Made by a program: the position numbers and the translations under genes. DNA of 28,858 nucleotides from Lachnospiraceae bacterium (GTDB lineage: Bacteria; Bacillota; Clostridia; Lachnospirales; Lachnospiraceae): contig CABIZF010000021.1 of assembly GCA_902363135.1 (NCBI GenBank), positions 1-28,858 on the forward strand, in the 5' to 3' direction. A model generated the notes under the pieces. That model was not told the DNA's origin and made no database searches. It saw only the letters and a program-made list of their open reading frames with translations. Of the stretch, positions 14,485 through 22,058 are shown one piece after another; position 1 is the first letter of the stretch, and each line of letters opens with the position of its first letter.

Positions 14485-16452
14485 ATGCGAGATATGGAAC
14501 AGTTTGTACGAAAGAGAATCATCGGAATTGCATTTGGCGAACAGGAGATCAGCGTGTGTGCGCATTTTCAGGATCAGATCGCGGAGGTGCTGCGGCTCCC
14601 TGCCGTATTTACCGTTTCTCCGGTCGGTGAGGTACTGACCGGAAACCGTGCGGTACGGTACGCAGAGATCTGTCATAGTTCGCGTTCGGCGACTGCGCTG
14701 CAGGCACAGCCCCAATCCATTTATCGGTACCTGGATCAGCATGCATGGAACCCGGAAGCGGTCTTTTCCTGGAAGGGAATGCGTATCACTGTGCGGGAGA
14801 TTTTAAATGGCCTGCTGCAGGATCTGAAACAGGAGCTTTCCGTGACGGTATATGGAAATTGTGATACCTGTGTGCTTGCAGTCCCATCGATGGATCTCCG
14901 TGTGCAGGCGGCGGTCAGTCAGGCCGTGGAGACAGCCGGGTTTTCCGTGATACGGGTACTGGACTTTGCATTGGCAGGGGCCTTGAGGTTTGCAAAGGAT
15001 TGGAGCAAAGAAGGGTATTTTCTGAGCATCATGTCGGATGCGGAGCATGTCGCAGCCGCACTTGTCGAATATGGCGGTGGAGTCGTAGAACTGTTAAGCG
15101 CTGCGGAGCGGATGCATTCTGGTGATGCCGGGAGCGTGCTCTCCGGGCTTTTGTGGGAGATGAAGCAGGCTTTGGAGCCGGCGATGGCATCCGGGCGTCT
15201 GTATGAAGATGAGGCACTGTTACAAATGCCGCTTCGGGCATTTCCGGGTCTGTGCATGGCTTCGCGCCAGAGCGGGCTTTTGCAGGCAGCCGGGCTTGGA
15301 GAAGCGGTGAATTATGCGGAGCATCCGGAGCGGACGGCTGCCATCGGAGCCGCGATGCAGGGAGGCAAGCTGGATGGCTGGGCAGAGATGGAAGATACGC
15401 TTCTTCTGGAGTGCCTGCCGTGTGCGCTTCATTTAGAGCCGGAAGGAACAGGACATGTAATCATTCCAGAGCAGACGACGATTCCGACACGCTCAAAAAA
15501 GCGTGCGAGGTGTCGTGTGGCAGAGATGGGCAGTGATTCCCGGATTACCGTTTCTATGGGACAGGAGCTGTCCCGGTATGCAGGCTGTGAGGAAGGACAG
15601 ACGGCGGCATTGCGCTCCTGGAAGATTTCAGAGCTTCAGACACCGTTCGCAGGCTATCCGGCCGAACTGGAGCTGGAGCTAATGGTCGGTCTGGATATCC
15701 GGGCTGCAGGCTCGGGGTTGCAGGTCACCAACCGGGAGACGGGAGAGAGTTATCTGTTTTCTTTTACCGATTTGTATCAGAAGCCGTGGCAGAGGAATGG
15801 TTCGGAGGGAAGTCAGACGGTAAACAGGACGATGGCGCTGACTCATATGGCACATGCGGTGAAGCGTCTGAGAGAAAATACAGCGCATCTTGCTATGCCG
15901 GTTTCGGATCAGTCCGGCAATTCATGGGACTGGGCGACAACGATGCGTACATCCCGTGTACAGGCAGAGCAGGAAGCGGCAGTTTTAAAAGGACTGCAGC
16001 AGGTCTTAAAGCAGAGCGAGGCATTTTTACAGAAGCAGGTGCTGCAGCACTATGTCGGCGGTGCAACGACCTCCCATCCGGAGGAGCTGGTGCCGGAAGC
16101 GCTGGCAGCGGTTACCGAGCGGGGACTTGCGCCGACTGCTGCGATCGCGGAGGAGATGCTCACAATTCTGGACAGTCTGGAGTATGGCTTGCGTGGAATT
16201 TCAGATCCTGTAAGTGGGGCAGAGAGGATTATGGGCGGCTATTACAGCGTGCTGCTCCGGGTTCTGAAACAGTATCTGAATGTGACACCGGTGGAAGCGC
16301 TTGCGATGCCGTTTGATGTCGACCGGCATTATGCGCTGATGCAGGAGACGGTTCCGGGTATTACGGACGGCATTGTGACCGAGGAGTTACAACGGGGATA
16401 TCTTTTATCCGGGCAGCTTCTGCGGGCGGCTAAGGTAAAGGTATCCTGTTAG
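14485..16452 (+). CDS. Degenerate Hsp70/DnaK-like protein
   Basis: The 655-residue protein has Hsp70 architecture. V-P-S-x2-L-R-V-Q-A-A-V-x2-A-V-E-T-A-G at about 133-151 matches the DnaK VPA...QRQATKDAG segment, and AAIGAAMQGG (about 286-295) matches DnaK AIGAAVQGG. Residues about 328-440 match the substrate-binding domain, with IPTRSKKRARC and LELELMVGLDIRAAGSGLQVTNRETGE, followed by a helical tail. The nucleotide-binding motifs are worn: the phosphate-1 loop reads GIAFGEQEIS instead of GIDLGTTNS, and the phosphate-2 DLGGGTFD is absent (a lone YGGGVV follows). ATP hydrolysis is therefore doubtful. AGGAG lies 4 bases before this ATG and 13 before ATG 14494, so the start could be either. Its gene is followed 18 bases later by the unknown 465-residue gene, a possible partner. 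Confidence 0.87.
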   Translation: MRDMEQFVRKRIIGIAFGEQEISVCAHFQDQIAEVLRLPAVFTVSPVGEVLTGNRAVRYAEICHSSRSATALQAQPQSIYRYLDQHAWNPEAVFSWKGMRITVREILNGLLQDLKQELSVTVYGNCDTCVLAVPSMDLRVQAAVSQAVETAGFSVIRVLDFALAGALRFAKDWSKEGYFLSIMSDAEHVAAALVEYGGGVVELLSAAERMHSGDAGSVLSGLLWEMKQALEPAMASGRLYEDEALLQMPLRAFPGLCMASRQSGLLQAAGLGEAVNYAEHPERTAAIGAAMQGGKLDGWAEMEDTLLLECLPCALHLEPEGTGHVIIPEQTTIPTRSKKRARCRVAEMGSDSRITVSMGQELSRYAGCEEGQTAALRSWKISELQTPFAGYPAELELELMVGLDIRAAGSGLQVTNRETGESYLFSFTDLYQKPWQRNGSEGSQTVNRTMALTHMAHAVKRLRENTAHLAMPVSDQSGNSWDWATTMRTSRVQAEQEAAVLKGLQQVLKQSEAFLQKQVLQHYVGGATTSHPEELVPEALAAVTERGLAPTAAIAEEMLTILDSLEYGLRGISDPVSGAERIMGGYYSVLLRVLKQYLNVTPVEALAMPFDVDRHYALMQETVPGITDGIVTEELQRGYLLSGQLLRAAKVKVSC

Positions 16453-16470
16453 AAAGAGCAAGGTGGGAAA

Positions 16471-17868
16471 ATGGAAGCAACCAATATTTTCGCAAAACTT
16501 GCGACAAAATACGAAGCGGGCTTTGATGATTTTCTGCCAAAGCGCGTGCAGATCCTGGCGAAGGGCTTTGCGGAAGGCTGGGATCTGGTGCGTGTAAATG
16601 AAAAACTTCTGGAGGAGGAGTGTGAAACTCTTTATGCCAGGAGTTTTTTTGAAGCGGGACTGATCTTTGCCTATGACCATGGGATGTCTTATCCGGAATG
16701 GGAGGAGCTGTTTGCACGCTGTATGGCGATCCATGATGATCGGATGGAGAGCGGTGGCTTTACGGGTGGGAAGATTTCCTTGCAACAGCTGAAGCAGTAT
16801 GTCTGCTCTGGCTCCGACGAGCAGATGCAGACGCAGAGCGTCACCCGCCGGATGGCACGGGGACTCGGGCGGCAGGAGACGGCGGCCGGTTTTTTGCAGT
16901 TTATGCGGGAGAATCTGGATTCTTTCTCCGGCGTGAGGGAAAAGGCGCGGTATTATTTTTGTAAATATCTTTATTTTTATATTCAGGAAATGTGCAGGCG
17001 GTATGAGAACGCATGTCAGAAGGAGGAGGCATTTCGCAGGCGGTATGGAACCGGGCATGCTCCGGAGGAACGTGGACTTTCGGAGAAATTTGCGTTGGAG
17101 CATCTGACCTTTTTAAAACCGCTGACAAAGCTGAAAAAGGAAGCGGAAAGGGCAAAGCCCACGATGACGGTGCAGGAAAAAATGGTGTATCTTCAGGCTG
17201 CTTCACTCACACCGGGAGGGATTTTTGATGAATTCAACTATTTCTACTTCGGATATGTGTCAGCAGACTGGCTGGAAGTATTATTTGAGCTGTACGGAGA
17301 ATTTGAGCACTGGCCACAGCAGACGAAGCGGAAGATTGCGCGGTCTCTTTCTCTGTGTCGGGAAAATGCATCCCCTGTGGAGGAACAAGATGCGCTTCAG
17401 AAGCTTGCCGTGCTCGCAAAAGAGCAGAAGGAGCGTGAGGAGCAGCTTGATGCTGTGCATGAACGCACTGCGGCAGAGAAGAAAAAGCTGTATCAGAGAG
17501 GACGCGCAGGGGAGGACTATTTCCGGGATTTCATACTCGGAAAACGTGACATCAGCCGATCCGTGCTCACGAGTTTCCTACTGTTTGTCAATGCGCGAAT
17601 TCCGCTGGATGCAGATAGCTGTGTGACGATCCCGCGTCTGAACCGGATTTTGAGAAATTGTGGATTTTCGCAGCTGCGGCCCGGAAAGGAATTCGACCGG
17701 TTTGTGATGCGTTTTCTGCGTGCAGAGGATCCGATGGAGGTCGTCGAGGAGGAAGTGGAGAAAAAGGTGACAGAGGGAGAGAATTTTTATCTCTATCATG
17801 TGTACCGAGATGCAAACTGCAGGCAGGAGGAGCTGCTCAAATATGTGGTTGGGCATGTGCAGGAATGA
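16471..17868 (+). CDS. Unknown 465-residue helical cytoplasmic protein
   Basis: No family is recognised. The sequence is almost entirely alpha-helical and charged, with many aromatic residues in the middle (YYFCKYLYFYIQEMC near 170). A coiled-coil stretch rich in K and E lies at about 303-350, and the acidic end has EVVEEEVEKKV. There is no signal peptide, membrane helix or obvious catalytic motif. AAGGTGGG precedes the ATG. It sits between the Hsp70-like and kinase 2 genes (18- and 49-base gaps). A client-presenting or scaffold partner of the Hsp70-like protein, or a kinase target, is possible; the sequence does not decide. Confidence 0.85.
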   Translation: MEATNIFAKLATKYEAGFDDFLPKRVQILAKGFAEGWDLVRVNEKLLEEECETLYARSFFEAGLIFAYDHGMSYPEWEELFARCMAIHDDRMESGGFTGGKISLQQLKQYVCSGSDEQMQTQSVTRRMARGLGRQETAAGFLQFMRENLDSFSGVREKARYYFCKYLYFYIQEMCRRYENACQKEEAFRRRYGTGHAPEERGLSEKFALEHLTFLKPLTKLKKEAERAKPTMTVQEKMVYLQAASLTPGGIFDEFNYFYFGYVSADWLEVLFELYGEFEHWPQQTKRKIARSLSLCRENASPVEEQDALQKLAVLAKEQKEREEQLDAVHERTAAEKKKLYQRGRAGEDYFRDFILGKRDISRSVLTSFLLFVNARIPLDADSCVTIPRLNRILRNCGFSQLRPGKEFDRFVMRFLRAEDPMEVVEEEVEKKVTEGENFYLYHVYRDANCRQEELLKYVVGHVQE

Positions 17869-17874
17869 TATAAA
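17866..17874 (+). promoter_or_regulatory. Candidate extended -10 promoter before kinase 2
   Basis: TGATATAAA overlaps the stop codon of the upstream gene and matches the extended -10 form TGnTATAAT with one change. No good -35 box is present at 16-18 bases. The 49-base gap after it is the longest gene-to-gene gap in this part of the operon, and the kinase 2 ATG lacks a strong ribosome binding site. Internal initiation is possible but weakly supported. Confidence 0.3.
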
Positions 17875-17917
17875 ACGGTACTTTATAGTTAGATCAATAC
17901 CAGAATAGAGAAATTAC

Positions 17918-19744
17918 ATGGAGGATACAGCAGTGCCATACATGCCGGAACACAGCATCCGAAAAGAAAAATATGAGATTCAGCGTGTGCTTGGAAGCGG
18001 AAGCTTTGGCGTCACCTATCTGGCGCTGGATCTGGTGCTTGAGCACCTGGTCGCGATCAAGGAGTATGCACCGGTCGGAACATGCAGGCGACAGATGGAT
18101 GGGAGCCTTTGCCCGGCAGAAGGATATGAGGCGGAGTTTGCAGAGGGACGGCGGCGGTTCCGGGAGGAAGCGGCACGGATTTACGGGATGTTTGATCTGC
18201 CTGGTATCTGCTGTGTGCTTGACTTTTTTGAGGAGAACGGGACAGCCTATCTGGTGGAAGAGTATCTGCCTGGCGGAACGTTGCGAGCTTACCTGAATGA
18301 AAGAAGAGGACATGTCCTGTCATTTGCAGAGTGCCAGACAATGTTTGCACCGGTGCTCGAAGGACTTTGTCGACTGCATGCGCGCGGGATCATCCACCGC
18401 GACATCAGCCCGGACAACCTGATGCGTACCGGTGACGGTGCATGGAAGCTGATCGACTTTGGCGCGGCATTTCAGATCGGCGAGCAGACGGCAGAACGTT
18501 CTGGGAAGATCGCCTATGCGCCGCCTGAATTGTATGTAAAGGAAGAGAACTGTGGGCCGTGGACGGATCTGTATGCGATCTGTTGCGTGATTTACGAGGT
18601 ACTGACCGGACATCGGCCTCCGTCTGCTGTAAATCGGCTTCGGAGGGATCGCCTGCGCCCGGTCACTTCTTATGCGGCGATTCCGCCAAAGGCGGAGGCA
18701 GCTATTATGCAGGGGCTTTCTCTTGATGTTTCGCGCCGGTTCTTCTATGTGGGCAGCCTGATGGAGGGACTTGGTATGGATACGGCGACAGCGCAGCCGC
18801 TGCTGGAGCAGACGCGTAGCCTGTGGAGTGCAGACTGGCTGCAGCTGACGACAAATGGCAGCGCGAGCTTTTCCGGAAGCTCTTCCGGGCGCGGGCTGCG
18901 GTTTGGCAGACGGATACTGTTCAGACTTTGTGGCACTGCGGTGGCGGTGGCTCTGGCAATCGGCTGTGAGCATGCTTATTTTTCTGCATATCCGGATCAG
19001 AAATTTGTTTTTCGGCTTGCCATGGCGCGCAGGGAGGCAGACCGTCATCCATATGAAGCGCTTCTGGAGGAAACGCCGGAGTATGTGAGCATGCTCAGAA
19101 AACTGACACCGTATGCAAAGGATACCGATGCTTCGGGGCAGGAGGAAATCATCCACTATGATGTTCCGCAGGATATGCTCAAAAGGTGGAGGTTCCGGAA
19201 TGCGGGAAGCAAATATTTCAGCGGTTGTTTCTATCTGGATGAGAAGACCGTGAAGGAATTACTGGAGAGGGCACTTAACTGTTCTCTGGAAACAGATACC
19301 TCCTCTTATTATTCCTCTGTCCGGAAAGAACGGGGAGAAAATGGCGTGGATGAGATTTACAATACGAGCACGCTGCGGTGTGTCTATGATTATACGGCAG
19401 AAAACGGTCAGCGTTACGAACTGACGCTGGCGCTGGATCCTGCAGATGAGCGGGTGAAGTCTTTGACAGTAAATGGGACGCCGGCGGTGCTGCGTACCGT
19501 GTTGCAGAAAGTTGTTCCGTATCTTGTCCCGGAGACCTACCTGACGGATGAGGAGACAGACCGGCTTCTGACAGAAACGGAGGACCTCTTTGCCAGGCAA
19601 GAGACTTTAGCTGTGGATGAGGAGCTGAAAAAGGATCAGAGTATTACTGAGCATGCAAAATTCCGGCTGCGGTTGCATACGAGTGTCCGAAAGGAGTATG
19701 CATATGCGCAGCTGACGATGGAGCCGGGAGGATATGTTGAATGA
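17918..19744 (+). CDS. Transmembrane Ser/Thr protein kinase 2
   Basis: The 608-residue protein has an N-terminal kinase domain: glycine loop GSGSFG (26-31), K48 in VAIKEY, H160-R161-D162, D180-F181-G182 and YAPPE. The catalytic-loop lysine of HRDxKxxN is serine here (HRDISPDN). One membrane helix lies at about 331-350, leaving about 250 residues outside with no recognised domain (mixed helix and strand). The 17918 ATG has only a weak upstream purine run; ATG 17942 is an alternative and would not affect the domain. The end overlaps kinase 3 by ATGA, so the two are translationally coupled. Their paired organisation suggests a heteromeric sensor pair. Confidence 0.92.
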   Translation: MEDTAVPYMPEHSIRKEKYEIQRVLGSGSFGVTYLALDLVLEHLVAIKEYAPVGTCRRQMDGSLCPAEGYEAEFAEGRRRFREEAARIYGMFDLPGICCVLDFFEENGTAYLVEEYLPGGTLRAYLNERRGHVLSFAECQTMFAPVLEGLCRLHARGIIHRDISPDNLMRTGDGAWKLIDFGAAFQIGEQTAERSGKIAYAPPELYVKEENCGPWTDLYAICCVIYEVLTGHRPPSAVNRLRRDRLRPVTSYAAIPPKAEAAIMQGLSLDVSRRFFYVGSLMEGLGMDTATAQPLLEQTRSLWSADWLQLTTNGSASFSGSSSGRGLRFGRRILFRLCGTAVAVALAIGCEHAYFSAYPDQKFVFRLAMARREADRHPYEALLEETPEYVSMLRKLTPYAKDTDASGQEEIIHYDVPQDMLKRWRFRNAGSKYFSGCFYLDEKTVKELLERALNCSLETDTSSYYSSVRKERGENGVDEIYNTSTLRCVYDYTAENGQRYELTLALDPADERVKSLTVNGTPAVLRTVLQKVVPYLVPETYLTDEETDRLLTETEDLFARQETLAVDEELKKDQSITEHAKFRLRLHTSVRKEYAYAQLTMEPGGYVE

Positions 19745-21513
19745 GGACAAAAGAGCGGTTGGAAGTGGGATATCGCCTGAACGGGCGCTATCGGGTGTGC
19801 CGCAGTCTCGGACAAGGCGGGTTCGGTATTACCTATCTGGCGGAGGATGAGCTGCTCGGACAGAAGATTGTGATTAAGGAATATTTTCCGGCTTGCTTTG
19901 CAAGGCGGGCTGAGGATGGAAGTATCCGGATCACAGAGGAGACGGACCGGGCTGCTTTTACAGAGGGCAGGAACCGCTTCCTGCGGGAGGCGCGTATTCT
20001 TACTTCTCTTTTGGATGTGCCGGGTGTCGTAAAGGCGTGGAATTATTTTCGGGAAAATCAGACCGCCTATCTGGTCATGGAGTATGTGCAGGGAATTTCT
20101 CTTCGAAGCTGGCTGGAGCAAAACAAAGAGGTGCCATCCTTTGATGAGGCGCTCGAAATGCTTCGGCCGGTCGTGCTGGCACTGGAAAGCATCCATAAAA
20201 AAGGGCTTCTGCACCGCGATATCACACCGGACAATCTGATGGTGGGAGCAAATGGCACTGTGAAGCTGCTGGATTTTGGCTCGGCGCGTTCGTATCTGAG
20301 AGAGAAGGATTCGGAGATGACGCAGACGGTATTACTGAAAAGCGGTTATGCGCCGCCGGAGCAGTACGACGGAAAGAGTGTGCAGGGACCGTGGACGGAT
20401 ATCTATGCGCTGTCTGCGACACTTTATGAGATGATCACTGGCTGTATGCCGGAGGATGCACTCCAGCGTCAAATCCGGGATGAGCTGCTCGAGCCGTCCG
20501 TCTATGGGGCGAAGATTACGCCGGAACAGGAGGAACATCTTTTAAAAAGAGGGCTGGCGTTGGATGAGCGGGAACGTTATGCTTCTGTCCGGGAATTTTC
20601 ATCAGATTTTTATCCGGAAGAAAAAATGCGTGAGGTACGTTATGGAAGAAGTGGATGGCGGATGGCGGCCATTTGCGGAGGCGTGCTCGCAGCAGGCCTG
20701 TTGCTTGCATCAGGGCTGTATGCGTTTGGTGCTCTGAGCGGTACGCACACAGAAAAACGAGCCGGAAATCTGGATCGTGGGAGCCGCGAATATGAAGCAT
20801 TTCTGGAATTTGTGGAAGAACAAGGAGAGACGGATGAATTTCTGAACACGGTTGAGGATATGGCAACAGAAGCTGAAAGGATTCCAGATTCCAGGCAGGA
20901 GCGGAGCGAAGATGTGCGCAGATACAGGCTAGATGCATCTGCTGTCCGAAAGCTCGCTCTTCCCGGCAATGCATATTACGATATAGACGCTACGCCAAAG
21001 GAAGTACTCGGGCTTCTGCAGGCAGACGGTATTTCAGAAGGCCTGAGCCCGGAATATTCCAAGGAGCAGTTCATAGTGGCAATGGGAGATTACGGAATTA
21101 TCCGTACAGATTTTACCGTAGAGGAAATCTACCAGATGGAAGATGGCATCTGGCTGATCCTCGATTACGACTACAACAATGGAAAGCTCCATGAGCTTCG
21201 CATCGTTCCAAGGCAGGAGAAGAACCGGGAGCGAGCGATCTCGCTGGCACTTGCACTGCTGGATGGTCTGCTTCCGAAATCAACGCAGACGCAGCCGCTT
21301 TCTGCCGCACAGATTCTGGATGCGATGGAGGAGAGTCAGACGGCACAGGCGCGTGGCGCATATACCTATACCGCATGGCCCAGAGGGGATCTGGAGCTGC
21401 GGCTGTGTACGCTGCCGGAAGAAAGCCTGCCGTGGATCACTGCATCCGTTGCTCCTTATATTGGAATCAGCATCCGGTGCTATCTGGAAAACGCCCCGGC
21501 CTATCACTGGTGA
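19741..21513 (+). CDS. Transmembrane Ser/Thr protein kinase 3
   Basis: The 590-residue protein repeats the kinase 2 layout. Kinase domain: GQGGFG (24-29), K46 in VIKEY, H158-R159-D160 in HRDITPDN (threonine instead of lysine), D178-F179-G180, and YAPPE. One membrane helix is at about 307-330 (AAICGGVLAAGLLLASGLYA). The outer part is about 260 residues, unlike kinase 2 and unlike the YD repeats of kinase 1. The start codon lies inside the stop of kinase 2 (ATGA at 19741-19744), with GGGAGG upstream. It is the last gene of the kinase/secretion block. Input ligand is unknown. Confidence 0.93.
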   Translation: MRTKERLEVGYRLNGRYRVCRSLGQGGFGITYLAEDELLGQKIVIKEYFPACFARRAEDGSIRITEETDRAAFTEGRNRFLREARILTSLLDVPGVVKAWNYFRENQTAYLVMEYVQGISLRSWLEQNKEVPSFDEALEMLRPVVLALESIHKKGLLHRDITPDNLMVGANGTVKLLDFGSARSYLREKDSEMTQTVLLKSGYAPPEQYDGKSVQGPWTDIYALSATLYEMITGCMPEDALQRQIRDELLEPSVYGAKITPEQEEHLLKRGLALDERERYASVREFSSDFYPEEKMREVRYGRSGWRMAAICGGVLAAGLLLASGLYAFGALSGTHTEKRAGNLDRGSREYEAFLEFVEEQGETDEFLNTVEDMATEAERIPDSRQERSEDVRRYRLDASAVRKLALPGNAYYDIDATPKEVLGLLQADGISEGLSPEYSKEQFIVAMGDYGIIRTDFTVEEIYQMEDGIWLILDYDYNNGKLHELRIVPRQEKNRERAISLALALLDGLLPKSTQTQPLSAAQILDAMEESQTAQARGAYTYTAWPRGDLELRLCTLPEESLPWITASVAPYIGISIRCYLENAPAYHW

Positions 21514-21794
21514 TGATTTTAGGCTTGTATGAGTTAAAAGAAACGAAGATGGGGGTGGAATTTATGTGCCATGAAATGGAGAAGATTTATAGCGAAGGTA
21601 TTGAAAACGGTATCGAAAAAGGAATTGCAAAGGGGATCGAGCAAGGAATAGAACAAGGAGAACTGAAAAAGGCAAGAGAAACAGCTCTTTCACTTGTAGA
21701 GATGGGGCTTCCGGTTGAAAAGATTGCGAAAGCAGTCAGGCTCAGTGTGGAGGAAGTTCAGAAATGGATAGATGAAGGCGTAGTAGAGCAGTAG
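21513..21794 (+). CDS. Orphan C-terminal tail of an Rpn/PD-(D/E)XK-type transposase family protein
   Basis: This short ORF (up to 93 residues) has the signature end of Rpn-type recombination-promoting nucleases: a repeated IE-x-G-I-E-x-G-I-A-x-G stretch followed by a helix-turn-helix-like end (LVEMGLPVEKIAKAVRLSVEEVQKWI). The nuclease domain that normally precedes it is missing, because kinase 3 ends at this point. The upstream ATG overlaps the kinase stop (TGATG, 21511-21515); ATG 21564, with GGGGGTGG just upstream, is a good alternative. It is probably a remnant left after a rearrangement. It may still be translated through coupling. Confidence 0.6.
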   Translation: MILGLYELKETKMGVEFMCHEMEKIYSEGIENGIEKGIAKGIEQGIEQGELKKARETALSLVEMGLPVEKIAKAVRLSVEEVQKWIDEGVVEQ

Positions 21795-21804
21795 ATGAAA
21801 GCGA

Positions 21805-21860
21805 CCCTGCAGGTTTGGCAGTTGAGAATTTTTCTCGTCCAGGCTGCAGGGACTTTTTTA
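21805..21860 (+). terminator. Rho-independent terminator
   Basis: CCCTGCAG (21805-21812) pairs with CTGCAGGG (21845-21852), with an inner stem around GAGAA/TTCTC capped by a short loop. ACTTTTTTA follows directly. This is the first clear terminator after the kinase block and also the natural end of the Rpn-tail ORF. Confidence 0.75.
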
Positions 21861-21874
21861 AGCTTTTTCTGATA

Positions 21875-21945
21875 CATGTGATTACGCATACGCATGACGG
21901 CAGCACACACCAGCATGTGATTACTCATGAGCATGATCACAGCAC
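21875..21945 (+). repeat. Imperfect direct repeat of 32 bases, His-rich if translated
   Basis: Units 21875-21906 and 21914-21945 align end to end with 7 mismatches (period 39), both starting CATGTGATTAC and ending CAGCAC. In one plus-strand frame, open from the terminator region to TAA at 21957, they read HVITHTHDGSTHQ then HVITHEHDHSTEYF, a His-rich metal-binding style tail. No credible start codon or ribosome binding site was found, so it is more likely a leftover of a gene end. The rest of 21861-21956 holds nothing else. Confidence 0.6.
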
Positions 21946-21956
21946 GGAATACTTTT

Positions 21957-22026
21957 AACCGAATCAGGCAAGCCCAATCCCTTGCATTTGCTCTGCGCAA
22001 TGGAAGCAGATGGTTGGACTTGCCTG
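21957..22026 (+). repeat. Element A copy 2 (partial): first arm only
   Basis: It starts with the same TAACCGAATCA as element A copy 1. The arm pairs 21965-21975 with 22016-22026 (CAGGCAAGCCC/GGACTTGCCTG, 10 of 11 pairs). Relative to copy 1, an A-T pair has become G-C on both sides. The one mismatch (C-A) would be a G-U pair in RNA from the minus strand, the strand of uxaB. An inner CATTTGC/GCAATG hairpin is also kept. The later arms and closing outer stem of copy 1 are absent. It lies in the convergent gap, 32 bases past the uxaB stop, and may act as its 3' end structure. Nothing else is seen in 22027-22058. Confidence 0.6.
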
Positions 22027-22058
22027 TATCAGGAGCAGGAGAGCAGAGAAAAGTATAG

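Noticed and set aside
21875..21945. CRISPR-like array.
   Set aside because: Only two imperfect units with a 7-base gap; no spacers.
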